64,000 nucleotides of DNA from the NCBI RefSeq assembly GCF_029094505.1, contig NZ_CP119108.1:682001-746000 (forward strand). Reading direction: 5' to 3'. This DNA comes from Microbacterium horticulturae (GTDB lineage Bacteria > Actinomycetota > Actinomycetes > Actinomycetales > Microbacteriaceae). The position numbers and the translations under genes are program-made. How positions within the stretch are numbered: position 1 is the stretch's first letter; each line of letters opens with the position of its first letter. Below are positions 42,353-51,407 of the stretch, piece by piece. The notes beneath the pieces are model-generated. The model was not told the DNA's origin. It saw only the letters and a list, made by a program, of their open reading frames with translations, and made no database searches.

Positions 42353-42862
42353 TCAGGACCTGGACCGATTCATCCGTCGCACAAGCAGATGAGCCACGAG
42401 GCCAAGGCATGGTCCGACGACGAAAACTGTCAAGCTGCCGGCCACCGCAGCCCTGGTGATGCCCTGAAGCACCGCCCCTGCCACCGTGGTCGCGTCGGCC
42501 GCATGATCCGCAGCCGTCCAGCCGGTACACACTGCCACTGCCACAGCTGTGGCCATCGTCACCAAGAAGGCAGCGGGCTGCGGCCGGCCAGACGAGCCGT
42601 GCGAGCTCAAGGCAACGCCGCCCAAGACGCCCGCGGCGATGATGCCCACGACCAACACCGTTGCACTGACGACTGACGTGCCGACGATGAATCCGCCGCT
42701 CACCCCACCGTTCGAACAGATGAAATCATCGGGGAGGGGGTCGAGGACTCGGTCCCCGCACCGTGACAACAAGATCATGCCGCCCGCGACGGCAATGATC
42801 AGGACCGTCCCGACGAACGATACCGCTAGCGAAAACCACGCAGCAGTCAGGTGCTTCCGCAT
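42353..42862 (-). CDS. Four-helix membrane protein of unknown function
   Basis: 169 residues with four hydrophobic helices (about residues 9-31, 57-83, 97-115 and 133-160) and three short hydrophilic loops; the first loop has two Cys (SRCGDRV, DFICSNGG). No family is recognised. Third codon positions are less GC-rich than in neighbouring genes. It begins 10 nt after the end of another AT-richer frame on the same strand, so the two may be a transferred cassette. Confidence 0.65.
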   Translation of the reverse strand: MRKHLTAAWFSLAVSFVGTVLIIAVAGGMILLSRCGDRVLDPLPDDFICSNGGVSGGFIVGTSVVSATVLVVGIIAAGVLGGVALSSHGSSGRPQPAAFLVTMATAVAVAVCTGWTAADHAADATTVAGAVLQGITRAAVAGSLTVFVVGPCLGLVAHLLVRRMNRSRS

Positions 42863-42872
42863 CGTTCAGTCG

Positions 42873-43148
42873 TCACGCGCCACCGGTGCAGGAATAGACA
42901 TAGGGATCTTGATCTTGGTCGGTGCCGAAGCCTGTTGAAACCCAGCACAGGTTCGGTGCTCTCCAGCCTCGATCGTGATTGAGTACAGGCCGTGAATCCC
43001 CGCCAGGACCCGGCCAAGGCTTGATTTCGTTCACGCCCATGCAGTCTGTCAGCGCAATCGAAGGGTGGTCTTCGCAAGTCTGGCGCTCCACCACCTGTAC
43101 GTTCGCTCCAACGACGCGGGTGTCTTCTTGTCCGCGGTCTGGGAACAT
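42873..43148 (-). CDS. C-terminal part of an unknown, probably secreted protein (5' end unclear)
   Basis: 91 residues from ATG 43148. Coding character clearly continues upstream in the same frame to about 43261 (…RYNYRFNDNHHSNPSNEI), but no start codon is found there and a TGA closes it. In another frame at 43252 there is MRLTNALGLISLVTAIITV, which looks like a signal peptide. The simplest reading is a gene broken by a frameshift, or a start I cannot identify. The product is rich in Cys, Trp and Asp (CEDHPS, DCMGVNEIKPW, NLCWVSTGF, YSCTGG), as in secreted proteins. No family is recognised. Confidence 0.5.
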   Translation of the reverse strand: MFPDRGQEDTRVVGANVQVVERQTCEDHPSIALTDCMGVNEIKPWPGPGGDSRPVLNHDRGWRAPNLCWVSTGFGTDQDQDPYVYSCTGGA

Positions 43149-43439
43149 CGCAATGGCGATCTCGTTGGACGGATTGCTGTGGTGGTTGTCGTTGAAACGG
43201 TAATTATAGCGGTAACCAGACTGATCAACCCGAGTGCATTCGTCAACCTCATCGTGTGCGCAACCTCACTCTTGAGTTCGATCAGTCAGAACCGCTTCGA
43301 TTCATTACTAACTCATAAGAATGCTCCCGGTCAAGGGCCCGCCGAATCTGGGAGACATCGCTGCCGATACCTCCGACTAGAACTGCCGCATCTCGCGCTG
43401 TCGGAGGCCCCGGATAGTGTCGTGAGCGGAAAGGGACCC
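43149..43439. other. AT-richer spacer before the nuclease-helicase gene
   Basis: It holds the upstream extension and possible signal-peptide frame of the broken gene (to 43261), then about 180 nt with no supported gene. TAGTGT (43414-43419) followed by GGAAAGGGA just before the ATG at 43440 gives a plausible normal promoter and ribosome site for the nuclease-helicase. Confidence 0.5.
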
Positions 43440-46400
43440 ATGCGATACATCGAGGCTGAGGGCCGCGTCGTCTGGAGCGCGAGCGATCTCAAGGCGGCCG
43501 CCGAGTGCGAGTTCGCGTGGCTGCGCGCCATCGACGCGAAGGTCGGCCGGGTCGCGCCGGTCGAAGAACCCGAAGACGCCACTCTCGCCCGTGCCGGGCG
43601 CCTCGGCACCGCGCACGAGTTGCGCGTGCTCGATCGATACCGTGCGGAGTTCGGCGACGGCGTGGTCGAGATTCCCGAGACCCGGTCGACCGATGACGAC
43701 GCATTGGCCGACGCCGCGGCCGCGACCCTCGTGGCGCTCGCCGACCCCGCGGCCCGGGTCGTCTACCAGGCCGCGTTCTCGACCACCGAATTCGTCGGAT
43801 TCGCCGACTTCCTCGTGCGCGGCGACGACGGTCAGTGGATCGTGCAGGACTCCAAGCTCGCCCGCCATGCGCGGGTCACCGCGCTCATGCAGCTGGCGGC
43901 ATACGTCGATCAGCTCGATCTTCTCGACGTGCCACGCGCGGGCGACGTCGACCTGCTGCTGGGCGACGGCACGACCAGCACGCACCGTGTGGACGATCTC
44001 ATGCCGGTGTTCCGGCTGCGGTGCGAGCGCCTGCGCGCGCTCATCGCCGACCGGTGGCTCGATCGCGGCGTCGACGAGCCGCCCATCGCCTGGGGCGATG
44101 AGCGGGGCGAGCTCGGCGTCGTCGCGTGCGGGCGCTGCGCGACCTGCGAGCAGCAGGTCTTGGCGCACCGCGACCTGCTGCTGGTCGCGGGCATGCGCCC
44201 GGTGCAGCGGGCACGCCTGCGCGCCGACGGCGTGACGACGATCGACGCGCTGGCTGCGGCATCCACCCCTCCCGCACGGATGAGCGCGGAGACCTTCGAC
44301 AGCCTGCGGACTCAGGCCCGCCTGCAGCTCGAGAGCCCCGCCGGCACGCCGGCCATCGAGGTCGCGCCGGATGGCGAGACGGCGACTCCGCCCATCCCCA
44401 CCTACGAGGTCGTCTTCCCCAAAGCGCTCGGCGCGCTGCCGCGCCCCGACCAGGGCGACCTCTTCTTCGACTTCGAGGGCGATCCGCTCTACACCGAGGG
44501 CGCCGGCGCCGACTGGGGCATCGACTACCTGTTCGGCTTCGTTGACCTGCACGAGCAGTACACGGCGCTGTGGGCGCATGACTTCGCAGCCGAGAAGGAG
44601 ACGTTCGAGCGCTTCCTCGATATCGTCGCGGACGTGCGACGACGGCATCCCGACATGCACATCTACCACTACGCGCCGTATGAGCCCACGCACCTGCTGG
44701 CGATGGCTGCGCGGTACGGCGTGCGCGAGACCGAGGTCGACGCGCTGTTGCGCGACGGCGTGTTCGTCGACCTGTACCCGATCGTGCGGCGGGCGCTGCG
44801 GATCGGATCGCGGTCATACTCCATCAAGAAGCTCGAGCCGCTGTATATGGGCGACGAAGTGCGCACGAGCGACGTACAGCGCGGCGACGACTCCATCGTG
44901 AAGTACGTGCAGGCCCGCGCGCTGTGTGATGCGGCGGAGGATGCCGCGGCCCAGGCTGTCTTCGACGACCTGGCCGACTACAACCGCTACGACTGCGTGT
45001 CCACGCGCCGGCTGCGCGACTGGCTCGTCGACCGCGCCCGCGAGGCGGGGCTCGTGCCCTCGCGCGACATCGAGTCGGCCGAGGTGGCGTACGAGGCCCG
45101 GCCGCAGGCCGAGGCCCTGCGGCGGCTCGCCGACGGCGCCGCCGGCGACGCCGCGCTCCCGCTCACCGAGGCGCTGAGCGAGGCCGACGCCGAGGCGCTG
45201 CGCCTGGGGGCGGCCGCGATCGACTACTACCCGCGCGAGGCGAAGGCGTTCTGGGCCGCGCACTTCCTGCGGCTGCGCGAGCCGCTGTCGGTGTGGGAAG
45301 ACACGCGCGACGTCGTCGTGGTCGACGCCGGGCGCAGCGGGCTCGCCGAGCAGTGGCATCCCGGTCCCCGTTCGGTGCGCCGCCTCGTGCGGCTGCGCGG
45401 CGAGCTCGCGCCCGGCACCCGGCTGAGCGAGGGGTCGCGTCCATTCGCGCTGTACGAGACGCCCGCGCCGTTCGCCGCGCGCACCATGCCACGCTGGGTG
45501 CACGTCGCGCGCGAGGTCGAAGTCGTCGAGGTGCTCGACGACGGCGCGATCGTCGCCGAGAGCGCCGTCGACGGCCAGACGTGGAGCGAGCTGCCGGTCG
45601 CCCTGACCCCGGCGGCTCCGCCGCGCGCCGGCAACCAGCAGACCGCGATCGAGGAGTGGGCCGACGCCGTGATCGCCGCGGCCCCGATGCTGCCCGGCGA
45701 CCCGGCCACCGACATCCTGCGCCGGATCCCGCCGCGGCTGCGCGGCGGTGCGACCGTCAACGGCCGCGCCGCCGATCCGGTAGCGGCCATCGCCGCCGCA
45801 GTGCGCGAGCTCGACGACAGCTACCTGGCGGTGCAGGGCCCTCCCGGCACCGGCAAGACGTACGTCGGCTCGCACGTCATCGCCCGGCTCGTGCGTGACC
45901 ACGGCTTCGCCGTCGGCGTGGTCGCGCAGTCGCATGCGGTCGTCGAGCACATGCTGGATCGGGTGGTGGATGCCGGGGTCCCGGCCGCGCGCGTGGCCAA
46001 GGCCCGCCGCAGCGGTGACGACGGCGAGGTGTCGTTCACCGAGATCCCGAAGAACGGCGTGGCGGCGTTCGTGAAGGAGCACGAGGGCGAGGGCTACGTC
46101 ATCGGCGGCACGGCCTGGGACTTCAGTCATCCCGGCCGCGTGCCGCGGCGTTCGCTCGACCTGCTTGTGATCGACGAGGCCGGGCAGTTCTCGCTCGCCT
46201 CCACGATCGCGGTGGCTGCGGCATCCCGTCGCCTGCTGCTGCTCGGCGACCCACAACAGCTGCCGCAGGTGAGCCAGGGTACGCATCCCGAGCCCGTCGA
46301 CGCGTCGGCGCTGGGCTGGGTGATGGATGGCGCGGCGGTCCTGCCCGCGGAGTACGGGTTCTTCCTCGATCAGACGTGGCGCATGCACCCCGCGGTCGCA

Positions 46401-46976
46401 GAGCCCGTCTCCCGGCTGTCGTACGACGGCGAGCTGGCCTCGCGCCCGTGCGCGGCGCTGCGCGCGATCGATGGGGTCGAGTCCGGGCTGCACCCGGTGG
46501 CGGTGCGCCACCACGGCAACGCGACGCAGTCACCCGAAGAGGCCGCCGAGGTCGTCCGGCTCGTGCACGACCTGCTCGGGCGTGCCTTCACCGACGTGGT
46601 CGACGACGAGCCGGTCGCGCCGCGCGCGCTGACGGCCGCCGACATCATCGTCGTCACTCCCTACAACGCCCAGCAGGTGCTGGTCGAGCAGGCACTCGCC
46701 GACGCCGGGCTCGGCGAGGTGCGGGTCGGCACCGTCGATCGCTTCCAGGGGCAGGAGGCCGCCGTGTCGATCGTGTCGCTGGCGGCATCGAGCGGTCGCG
46801 ATGCGCCGCGCGGGCTGGAGTTCCTGCTGCTGCAGAACCGGCTCAACGTCGCGATCTCGCGCGCGAAGGTGGCCGCGTACCTGATGTACGCACCCGGGCT
46901 GCTCGACGACCTGCCGTGGACGCCGGACGGCGTCGCGCGGCTCAGCGCGTTCGCGCGCCTCGTGGGTGTGCGGTGA
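43440..46976 (+). CDS. TM0106-type RecB-like nuclease fused to Dna2/UvrD-like helicase
   Basis: 1178 residues from ATG 43440 with AAGGGA upstream. The N-terminus has a RecB-like nuclease core (FVGFADFLVRGDDGQWIVQDSKLARHA) with a CGRCATC cysteine pair, then an RNase H-like segment (GDLFFDFEGDPLY). The C-terminus is a superfamily 1 helicase: Walker A GPPGTGKTYVGSH (residues 800-807), Walker B LVIDEAGQFSL, DQTWRMHP, and GTVDRFQGQEAAVSIVSL. It should unwind and cut DNA; pathway not known. It stands alone beside the AT-richer cassette. Confidence 0.92.
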   Translation: MRYIEAEGRVVWSASDLKAAAECEFAWLRAIDAKVGRVAPVEEPEDATLARAGRLGTAHELRVLDRYRAEFGDGVVEIPETRSTDDDALADAAAATLVALADPAARVVYQAAFSTTEFVGFADFLVRGDDGQWIVQDSKLARHARVTALMQLAAYVDQLDLLDVPRAGDVDLLLGDGTTSTHRVDDLMPVFRLRCERLRALIADRWLDRGVDEPPIAWGDERGELGVVACGRCATCEQQVLAHRDLLLVAGMRPVQRARLRADGVTTIDALAAASTPPARMSAETFDSLRTQARLQLESPAGTPAIEVAPDGETATPPIPTYEVVFPKALGALPRPDQGDLFFDFEGDPLYTEGAGADWGIDYLFGFVDLHEQYTALWAHDFAAEKETFERFLDIVADVRRRHPDMHIYHYAPYEPTHLLAMAARYGVRETEVDALLRDGVFVDLYPIVRRALRIGSRSYSIKKLEPLYMGDEVRTSDVQRGDDSIVKYVQARALCDAAEDAAAQAVFDDLADYNRYDCVSTRRLRDWLVDRAREAGLVPSRDIESAEVAYEARPQAEALRRLADGAAGDAALPLTEALSEADAEALRLGAAAIDYYPREAKAFWAAHFLRLREPLSVWEDTRDVVVVDAGRSGLAEQWHPGPRSVRRLVRLRGELAPGTRLSEGSRPFALYETPAPFAARTMPRWVHVAREVEVVEVLDDGAIVAESAVDGQTWSELPVALTPAAPPRAGNQQTAIEEWADAVIAAAPMLPGDPATDILRRIPPRLRGGATVNGRAADPVAAIAAAVRELDDSYLAVQGPPGTGKTYVGSHVIARLVRDHGFAVGVVAQSHAVVEHMLDRVVDAGVPAARVAKARRSGDDGEVSFTEIPKNGVAAFVKEHEGEGYVIGGTAWDFSHPGRVPRRSLDLLVIDEAGQFSLASTIAVAAASRRLLLLGDPQQLPQVSQGTHPEPVDASALGWVMDGAAVLPAEYGFFLDQTWRMHPAVAEPVSRLSYDGELASRPCAALRAIDGVESGLHPVAVRHHGNATQSPEEAAEVVRLVHDLLGRAFTDVVDDEPVAPRALTAADIIVVTPYNAQQVLVEQALADAGLGEVRVGTVDRFQGQEAAVSIVSLAASSGRDAPRGLEFLLLQNRLNVAISRAKVAAYLMYAPGLLDDLPWTPDGVARLSAFARLVGVR

Positions 46977-47034
46977 GGGGCCGCGCCGCGTCATCCACAC
47001 TCGCGGCGACGTGCCCGCCCGTAGACTCGGGCGC

Positions 47035-47337
47035 ATGAGCGAAGACCTGCCCCAGCAGTTCGAGATCGACTTGCCGCCCGAGGTCGTACCGGGCAACTAC
47101 GCCGACTTCGCCAATGTGTGGCACACGCCGACGGTCTTCGTCATGGATTTCGTCACCCTGGCCCAGCCGCCGCGCGAAGAGACCAACGAAGACACCGGTG
47201 AGCGGGTCGCCGTCGTGCCAGCGCGCGTGGTCAGCCGCATCCGGATCCCTCCGGAGCAGGTGTTCGAGCTTGCCAAGGCACTCACGCAGCAGCTCGAGTA
47301 CTGGGAGCAGGAGACGGGTAAGCGCTCGCCGGAGTGA
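47035..47337 (+). CDS. DUF3467 protein
   Basis: 100 residues. FEIDLPPEVVPGNYADFANVWHTPTVFVMDFVTL and VVSRIRIPPEQVFELAKALTQQLEYWE are the DUF3467 pattern: a small beta-sheet protein with a C-terminal helix, widespread in bacteria and archaea, function unknown. TAGACT 7 nt before the ATG indicates a leaderless start. Confidence 0.92.
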   Translation: MSEDLPQQFEIDLPPEVVPGNYADFANVWHTPTVFVMDFVTLAQPPREETNEDTGERVAVVPARVVSRIRIPPEQVFELAKALTQQLEYWEQETGKRSPE

Positions 47338-47388
47338 CACGGTGCGCGACGTGCCGCGGATTCAGGTCGCCGACCCGGCTCGCGCGCC

Positions 47389-48021
47389 TCAGACGGTGCC
47401 GTACAGCCGATCGCCGGCGTCGCCCAGGCCCGGCACAATGTAGCCGCGCTCGTTGAGTCGCTCGTCGCGGGCGCCCAGCACGAGCGTCACGTCACGGTCG
47501 CCGACCTGCTCGTCGATCTTCGCGATGCCCTCGGGCGTGCCCAGCAGGCAGATCGCGGTGATGTCTTGCGCACCGCGCTCGAACAAGAACTCCATCGCCG
47601 CCCCCAACGAACCACCGGTGGCCAGCATGGGGTCGAGCACGAAGCACTGCCGGTCACTCAGATCGGTGGGCAGCCGCTCGGCGTAGGTCGTGGGCTGCAG
47701 CGTCTCCTCATCGCGCACCATGCCGAGAAAGCCGACCTCGGCGGTCGGCAGCAGCTTCACCATGCCCTCGAGCATGCCGAGCCCGGCACGCAGGATCGGC
47801 ACGACGATCGGCCGGGGCTCGTCGATGCGGACACCCATCGTCGTCGTGACCGGGGTCTGGATCTCCACGGGCGCCACGCGCACGTTGCGTGTGGCCTCGT
47901 AGGCCAGCAGGGTCACGAGCTCTTCGGTCAGCTGGCGAAAGACCGGCGACGGGGTGCGCTGATCGCGCAGCACCGTGAGCTTGTGGGTGATCAGAGGGTG
48001 GTCTGCGATGTGCACGCGCAT
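47389..48021 (-). CDS. upp: Uracil phosphoribosyltransferase
   Basis: 210 residues, normal length. It makes UMP from uracil and PRPP (pyrimidine salvage). PRPP-binding loop [12 protein letters not shown] and uracil-binding end [16 protein letters not shown] are intact; PILRAGLGM is the dimer motif. TACCCT lies 6 nt before the ATG. The GGAGGA attached to the ATG is too close to be a working Shine-Dalgarno, so it is probably leaderless. Divergent from tadA with only 33 bp between start codons. Confidence 0.97.
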   Translation of the reverse strand: MRVHIADHPLITHKLTVLRDQRTPSPVFRQLTEELVTLLAYEATRNVRVAPVEIQTPVTTTMGVRIDEPRPIVVPILRAGLGMLEGMVKLLPTAEVGFLGMVRDEETLQPTTYAERLPTDLSDRQCFVLDPMLATGGSLGAAMEFLFERGAQDITAICLLGTPEGIAKIDEQVGDRDVTLVLGARDERLNERGYIVPGLGDAGDRLYGTV

Positions 48022-48027
48022 TCCTCC

Positions 48028-48048
48028 AGGGTAGTCGCGCCGTACCCT
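48028..48048. promoter_or_regulatory. Minimal divergent leaderless promoter pair for upp and tadA
   Basis: AGGGTA (48028-48033) and TACCCT (48043-48048) are inverted copies of the same -10-like hexamer, 9 bp apart. Each stands exactly 6 nt before the start codon on its own strand. Any -35 for one gene would have to lie inside the coding start of the other. Confidence 0.6.
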
Positions 48049-48054
48049 GGTCAT

Positions 48055-48504
48055 GTGACGTTCGCTCCCGCCATGGATCGTGCCCTCGCGCTCGCCGCAG
48101 CAGCAGCGGCGGCCGGTGACGTGCCGGTCGGGGCAGTGGTGGTGGATGCCGCGGGCCGCATCATCGGCGAGGGACGCAATGAGCGCGAGGAGACGCACGA
48201 CCCGACCGCGCACGCCGAGGTCGTGGCGTTGCGGCAGGCTGCGGCATCCATCCGTTCGTGGAACCTCGAAGGCCACACGCTCGTGGTCACGCTCGAGCCG
48301 TGCCTGATGTGTGCCGGGGCGATCCTGCAGGCGCGCATCGGGCGCGTCGTGTTCGGCGCGTGGGACGACAAGGCGGGCGCCGCGGGCTCGCTCTACGACG
48401 TGCTGCGCGACCGCCGGTTGCCGTACCGTGCCGAGGTCATCGGGGGAGTGCGCGAGGGCGAGGCGTCGGCCCTCCTGCGCGCGTTCTTCGACGCCCGCCG
48501 CTGA
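48055..48504 (+). CDS. tadA: tRNA adenosine(34) deaminase
   Basis: 149 residues from GTG 48055. Zinc-dependent deaminase motifs HAEVVAL (zinc His and proton-shuttle Glu) and PCLMCAG (two zinc Cys) are intact. It converts adenosine 34 of tRNA-Arg(ACG) to inosine. Start chosen by the leaderless TACCCT at 6 nt; an ATG six codons later (48073) is an alternative. Confidence 0.93.
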   Translation: MTFAPAMDRALALAAAAAAAGDVPVGAVVVDAAGRIIGEGRNEREETHDPTAHAEVVALRQAAASIRSWNLEGHTLVVTLEPCLMCAGAILQARIGRVVFGAWDDKAGAAGSLYDVLRDRRLPYRAEVIGGVREGEASALLRAFFDARR

Positions 48505-48523
48505 ACGTGGGTGGAGTGCGTCG

Positions 48524-49366
48524 TCAGGCCGGTTCCGGGAGGAGGATCCCCGTCCGGTAGGCGTGCGCGATGATGCCGACACGCGACGTGAGCTCGAGCT
48601 TGGCGAGCACCTTCGAGATGTGCGTCTTCACCGTGGACTCCTCGATGTGCGCGGCGGTGGCGATTTCGCTGTTGGTCATGCCGGACGCGACCCATAGGTA
48701 GACCTCGCGCTCGCGGAAAGATAGTGCACTCAGAGCCGTTCCCGCGGCGTCGGCTGGCTGCGATTCCGCTCTCCGGAGCGAACGCAGCCACGCCGGTAGG
48801 AACCAGATCGCCGACGTTAGGACGAGCTGGGTTCCGGTCCACACGGCGAAGCCCACGACGATCTCGCCCGAGCCCCACGGCTTGCCGTTGATCAGACCCC
48901 ATTGGCCCGACAGCGATAGTGGTGGGAGTGTCAGGAGCGCGGCGACCATCGGTATCAGCACGAGTCCGACACAGACGGCGAGGACGCGCATGCGCCCCTT
49001 CGCGTGGACCGACACCGCTGCCACAACGGCGAGGAGAATGCCGTACGCCACCCATCCGGTCAGACTGAATCGGCTCGCCCAGCCGGCCACCTGTGCCAGC
49101 ACTGCGAGTGCCGCGAGCGCGACCGAGAGGAACGGGCTCAGCCGGGCGAGGGCGAGTGACGCGGCGAACGCGGCTGCAACGAGGATCGCGTACACGTTCG
49201 TGACCGACATGTCGGAGCGGCCGGGAATCATACCGAGATCCTGCATGATCGGCCGGGCGGGTCCGGCAAGCCACCAGACGAACAGGACCGCCGCTGCGAC
49301 CGGCTCGGTGAGAGCCCGTGCGTACGGGGAGGTCAGTGATCTTGCGACGGCTCCGAGGCGTGTCAT
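48524..49366 (-). CDS. Membrane-bound LuxR-type transcription regulator
   Basis: 280 residues. The first about 190 residues hold six or so hydrophobic helices and resemble the sensor end of NarL-type histidine kinases ([13 protein letters not shown]...[17 protein letters not shown]). They are joined directly to a C-terminal LuxR helix-turn-helix ([45 protein letters not shown]). There is no kinase or receiver domain. It looks like a one-component regulator that senses in the membrane and binds DNA from there. TAGATT 6 nt before the ATG suggests a leaderless start. Confidence 0.85.
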   Translation of the reverse strand: MTRLGAVARSLTSPYARALTEPVAAAVLFVWWLAGPARPIMQDLGMIPGRSDMSVTNVYAILVAAAFAASLALARLSPFLSVALAALAVLAQVAGWASRFSLTGWVAYGILLAVVAAVSVHAKGRMRVLAVCVGLVLIPMVAALLTLPPLSLSGQWGLINGKPWGSGEIVVGFAVWTGTQLVLTSAIWFLPAWLRSLRRAESQPADAAGTALSALSFREREVYLWVASGMTNSEIATAAHIEESTVKTHISKVLAKLELTSRVGIIAHAYRTGILLPEPA

Positions 49367-49490
49367 GTGGCAAATCTAGCGACCGCATGCGTTCCGGATA
49401 CCGTCGAGCCGCTCAACTCCTACCGGGGCGAGGCAGAATCCCCCCGATGGAGGACCCCTCCGCCGCTCGACGCCCGCCGCTGACCCCGCC

Positions 49491-50414
49491 TCAGAGCGCC
49501 CGCAGCTGCGGCAGCAGCGAGCCCAGCAGCTCGAGGTGCTCGAGGTCGCGCTGGTCGGGCAGTTGGAAGTAGACACGCTGCGCGCCCAATGCCCGCAGCC
49601 GTGCGACCTTCTCGACCACCTCGTCGGGCGTGCCGGCGATGACGTCATCGCCGCGCGGCGACGCGGGGTCGTTGCCGATGGCCGCGGCGCGCCGCGAGAG
49701 CGCGTCTTCCGATTCGCCCACGAGCGTGGGCAGCGCCACCGACAGCTTGAGCGTCGCCGGGTCGCGATCCTGCGCCTCGCACGCGGCGCGCACGCCGGCG
49801 AACTTCTCGGCGATCACGTCCTCGGCCACGAAGCCGATGTTGAACTCGGTCGCGAACCGCGCGGCCAGCGCCGGCGTGCGCTTCACGCCGCCACCACCCA
49901 CGATCACCGGCACGCGGTCTTGCAGCGGCTTGGGCAGCGCGGGCGAGTCGACGAGCTCGTAGTGCGAGCCCGTGAACGAATACGGCTCGGTGGCCGCCCA
50001 CAGCCCGGTGATCAGCTCGAGCTGCTCTTCCAGCATCCCGAATCTCTTCGACGGGAACGGGATGCCGTAGGCCTTGTGCTCCGCTTCGAACCATCCGGTT
50101 CCCAGCCCCAGTTCGGCGCGGCCGCCGCTCATCGCGTCGACCTGCGCCACCTGGATCGCCAGCACGCCCGGCGCGCGGTAGGTCACCGAAGACACGAGGG
50201 TGCCGAGGCGGATGCGCGAAGTCTGCACGGCCAGGCCCGCCAGTGTCGTCCACGCGTCGGTGGGGCCGGGCAACGGCGACCCTGAGCCCATGCGCATGTA
50301 GTGGTCGCTGCGGAACCAGCCGTCGAAGCCGAGCTTCTCCGTGGTCTGCGCGTGGATGCGCTGCTCGTCGTAGCTGAACCCCTGCTGCGGTTCGGTGAAG
50401 ACACAGAACTCCAT
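49491..50414 (-). CDS. LLM-class F420-dependent oxidoreductase
   Basis: 307 residues. Luciferase-like (beta/alpha)8 pattern: GFDGWFRSDHYMRM, TSRIRLGTLVSSVTYRAPGVLA, SGGRAELGLGTGWFEAEH and VPVIVGGGG. These enzymes use coenzyme F420 or flavin to oxidise or reduce small molecules. F420 use is inferred from family and host group. Its ATG overlaps the stop of the CDF gene (TGATG), so it is translated after it. Confidence 0.92.
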   Translation of the reverse strand: MEFCVFTEPQQGFSYDEQRIHAQTTEKLGFDGWFRSDHYMRMGSGSPLPGPTDAWTTLAGLAVQTSRIRLGTLVSSVTYRAPGVLAIQVAQVDAMSGGRAELGLGTGWFEAEHKAYGIPFPSKRFGMLEEQLELITGLWAATEPYSFTGSHYELVDSPALPKPLQDRVPVIVGGGGVKRTPALAARFATEFNIGFVAEDVIAEKFAGVRAACEAQDRDPATLKLSVALPTLVGESEDALSRRAAAIGNDPASPRGDDVIAGTPDEVVEKVARLRALGAQRVYFQLPDQRDLEHLELLGSLLPQLRAL

Positions 50415-51379
50415 CAGTCCTCCGATTTCAGGATGAAGGCTTCGGTCGACGGCTGCGGATCGGCCGCCGGGCGGTACACGTCGGGCTCGAGGTAGATGAC
50501 GCGGGCGATGGGCACCGCCGCGCGCACGCGGGCCTCGACGGCGTTGATGTCGGCAGCCACCGCGGTCAACGGCTTGTCGGAGGCGAACGCGAGCTTGGCG
50601 GCCACCAACAGTTCGTCGGGGCCGAGGTAGAGGGTCTTGAGGTGGATGAGGCGATGGACCTCGGGGCCGTCCTCGATGGCGTTCACGATCGCGCGCAGAT
50701 CCGAGGGCGCGGCGCCCTCGCCGACGAGCAGGCTCTTCGTCTCGACGCCGAGCGTGATCGCCACGAGGATCAGCAGCGTGCCGATCATGAGGGTGCCGAT
50801 CGCGTCGAACACGGGATTGCCGGTGATCCACGACAGGCCCACACCCAGCAGGGCGAACACGAGGCCGGTCAGGGCCGCAGTGTCTTCGAGCAGCACGACG
50901 GGCAGCTCAGGCGCCTTCGCGTGCCGGATGAAGGCGAGCCACGACTCGCCCTTCTCCTTGTGGGGCTTCGACTCGTGGATCGCGGTGCGCAGCGAGAAGC
51001 CTTCGAGAACGATCGCGATGACCAGCACCAGCACGGCGATCCAGACGTGGTCGAGCTCATGCGGATGCGTGATCTTCTCGACACCCTCGTAGATCGAGAA
51101 CAGACCGCCGACCGAGAACAGGATGATCGACACCACGAACGCGTAGACGTACCGCTCGCGTCCGTAGCCGAAGGGATGCTCCTGGTCGGCCTTGCGCTTG
51201 GCCTGTCGACCACCCAGCAGCAGGAGCAGCTGATTGCCGCTGTCGGCGACGGAGTGGATGCCTTCGGCCAGCATCGACGCGGATCCTGTGAAGAACCACG
51301 CGACGAACTTCGCGAGGGCGATGCCGAGGTTCGCGAGGAATGCGGCGATGATCGCCTTCCCGCCGCCGGAGGAACTCAT
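50414..51379 (-). CDS. Cation diffusion facilitator (CDF) metal transporter
   Basis: 321 residues. Six helices; GIHSVADSGNQ in TM2 carries the His-x3-Asp metal site and LLEDTAALTGL in TM5 the partner acid; HPFGYGRERY follows TM2 as in the family. A cytoplasmic ferredoxin-like domain follows. It exports Zn2+, Fe2+ or similar ions by proton antiport. TAGACT 6 nt before the ATG suggests a leaderless start. Its last 14 residues, PQPSTEAFILKSED, nearly match those of the hydrolase gene next upstream, which is otherwise unrelated. Confidence 0.93.
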   Translation of the reverse strand: MSSSGGGKAIIAAFLANLGIALAKFVAWFFTGSASMLAEGIHSVADSGNQLLLLLGGRQAKRKADQEHPFGYGRERYVYAFVVSIILFSVGGLFSIYEGVEKITHPHELDHVWIAVLVLVIAIVLEGFSLRTAIHESKPHKEKGESWLAFIRHAKAPELPVVLLEDTAALTGLVFALLGVGLSWITGNPVFDAIGTLMIGTLLILVAITLGVETKSLLVGEGAAPSDLRAIVNAIEDGPEVHRLIHLKTLYLGPDELLVAAKLAFASDKPLTAVAADINAVEARVRAAVPIARVIYLEPDVYRPAADPQPSTEAFILKSED

Positions 51380-51407
51380 GCACGAAGTCTACGGAAGCGC
51401 CACGACC

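Noticed and set aside
43065-43439. Extending the nuclease-helicase start about 125 codons upstream
   Set aside because: The extra residues are not family-like, cross the AT-richer cassette and lie antisense to a coding-like stretch; ATG 43440 has a promoter and ribosome site.
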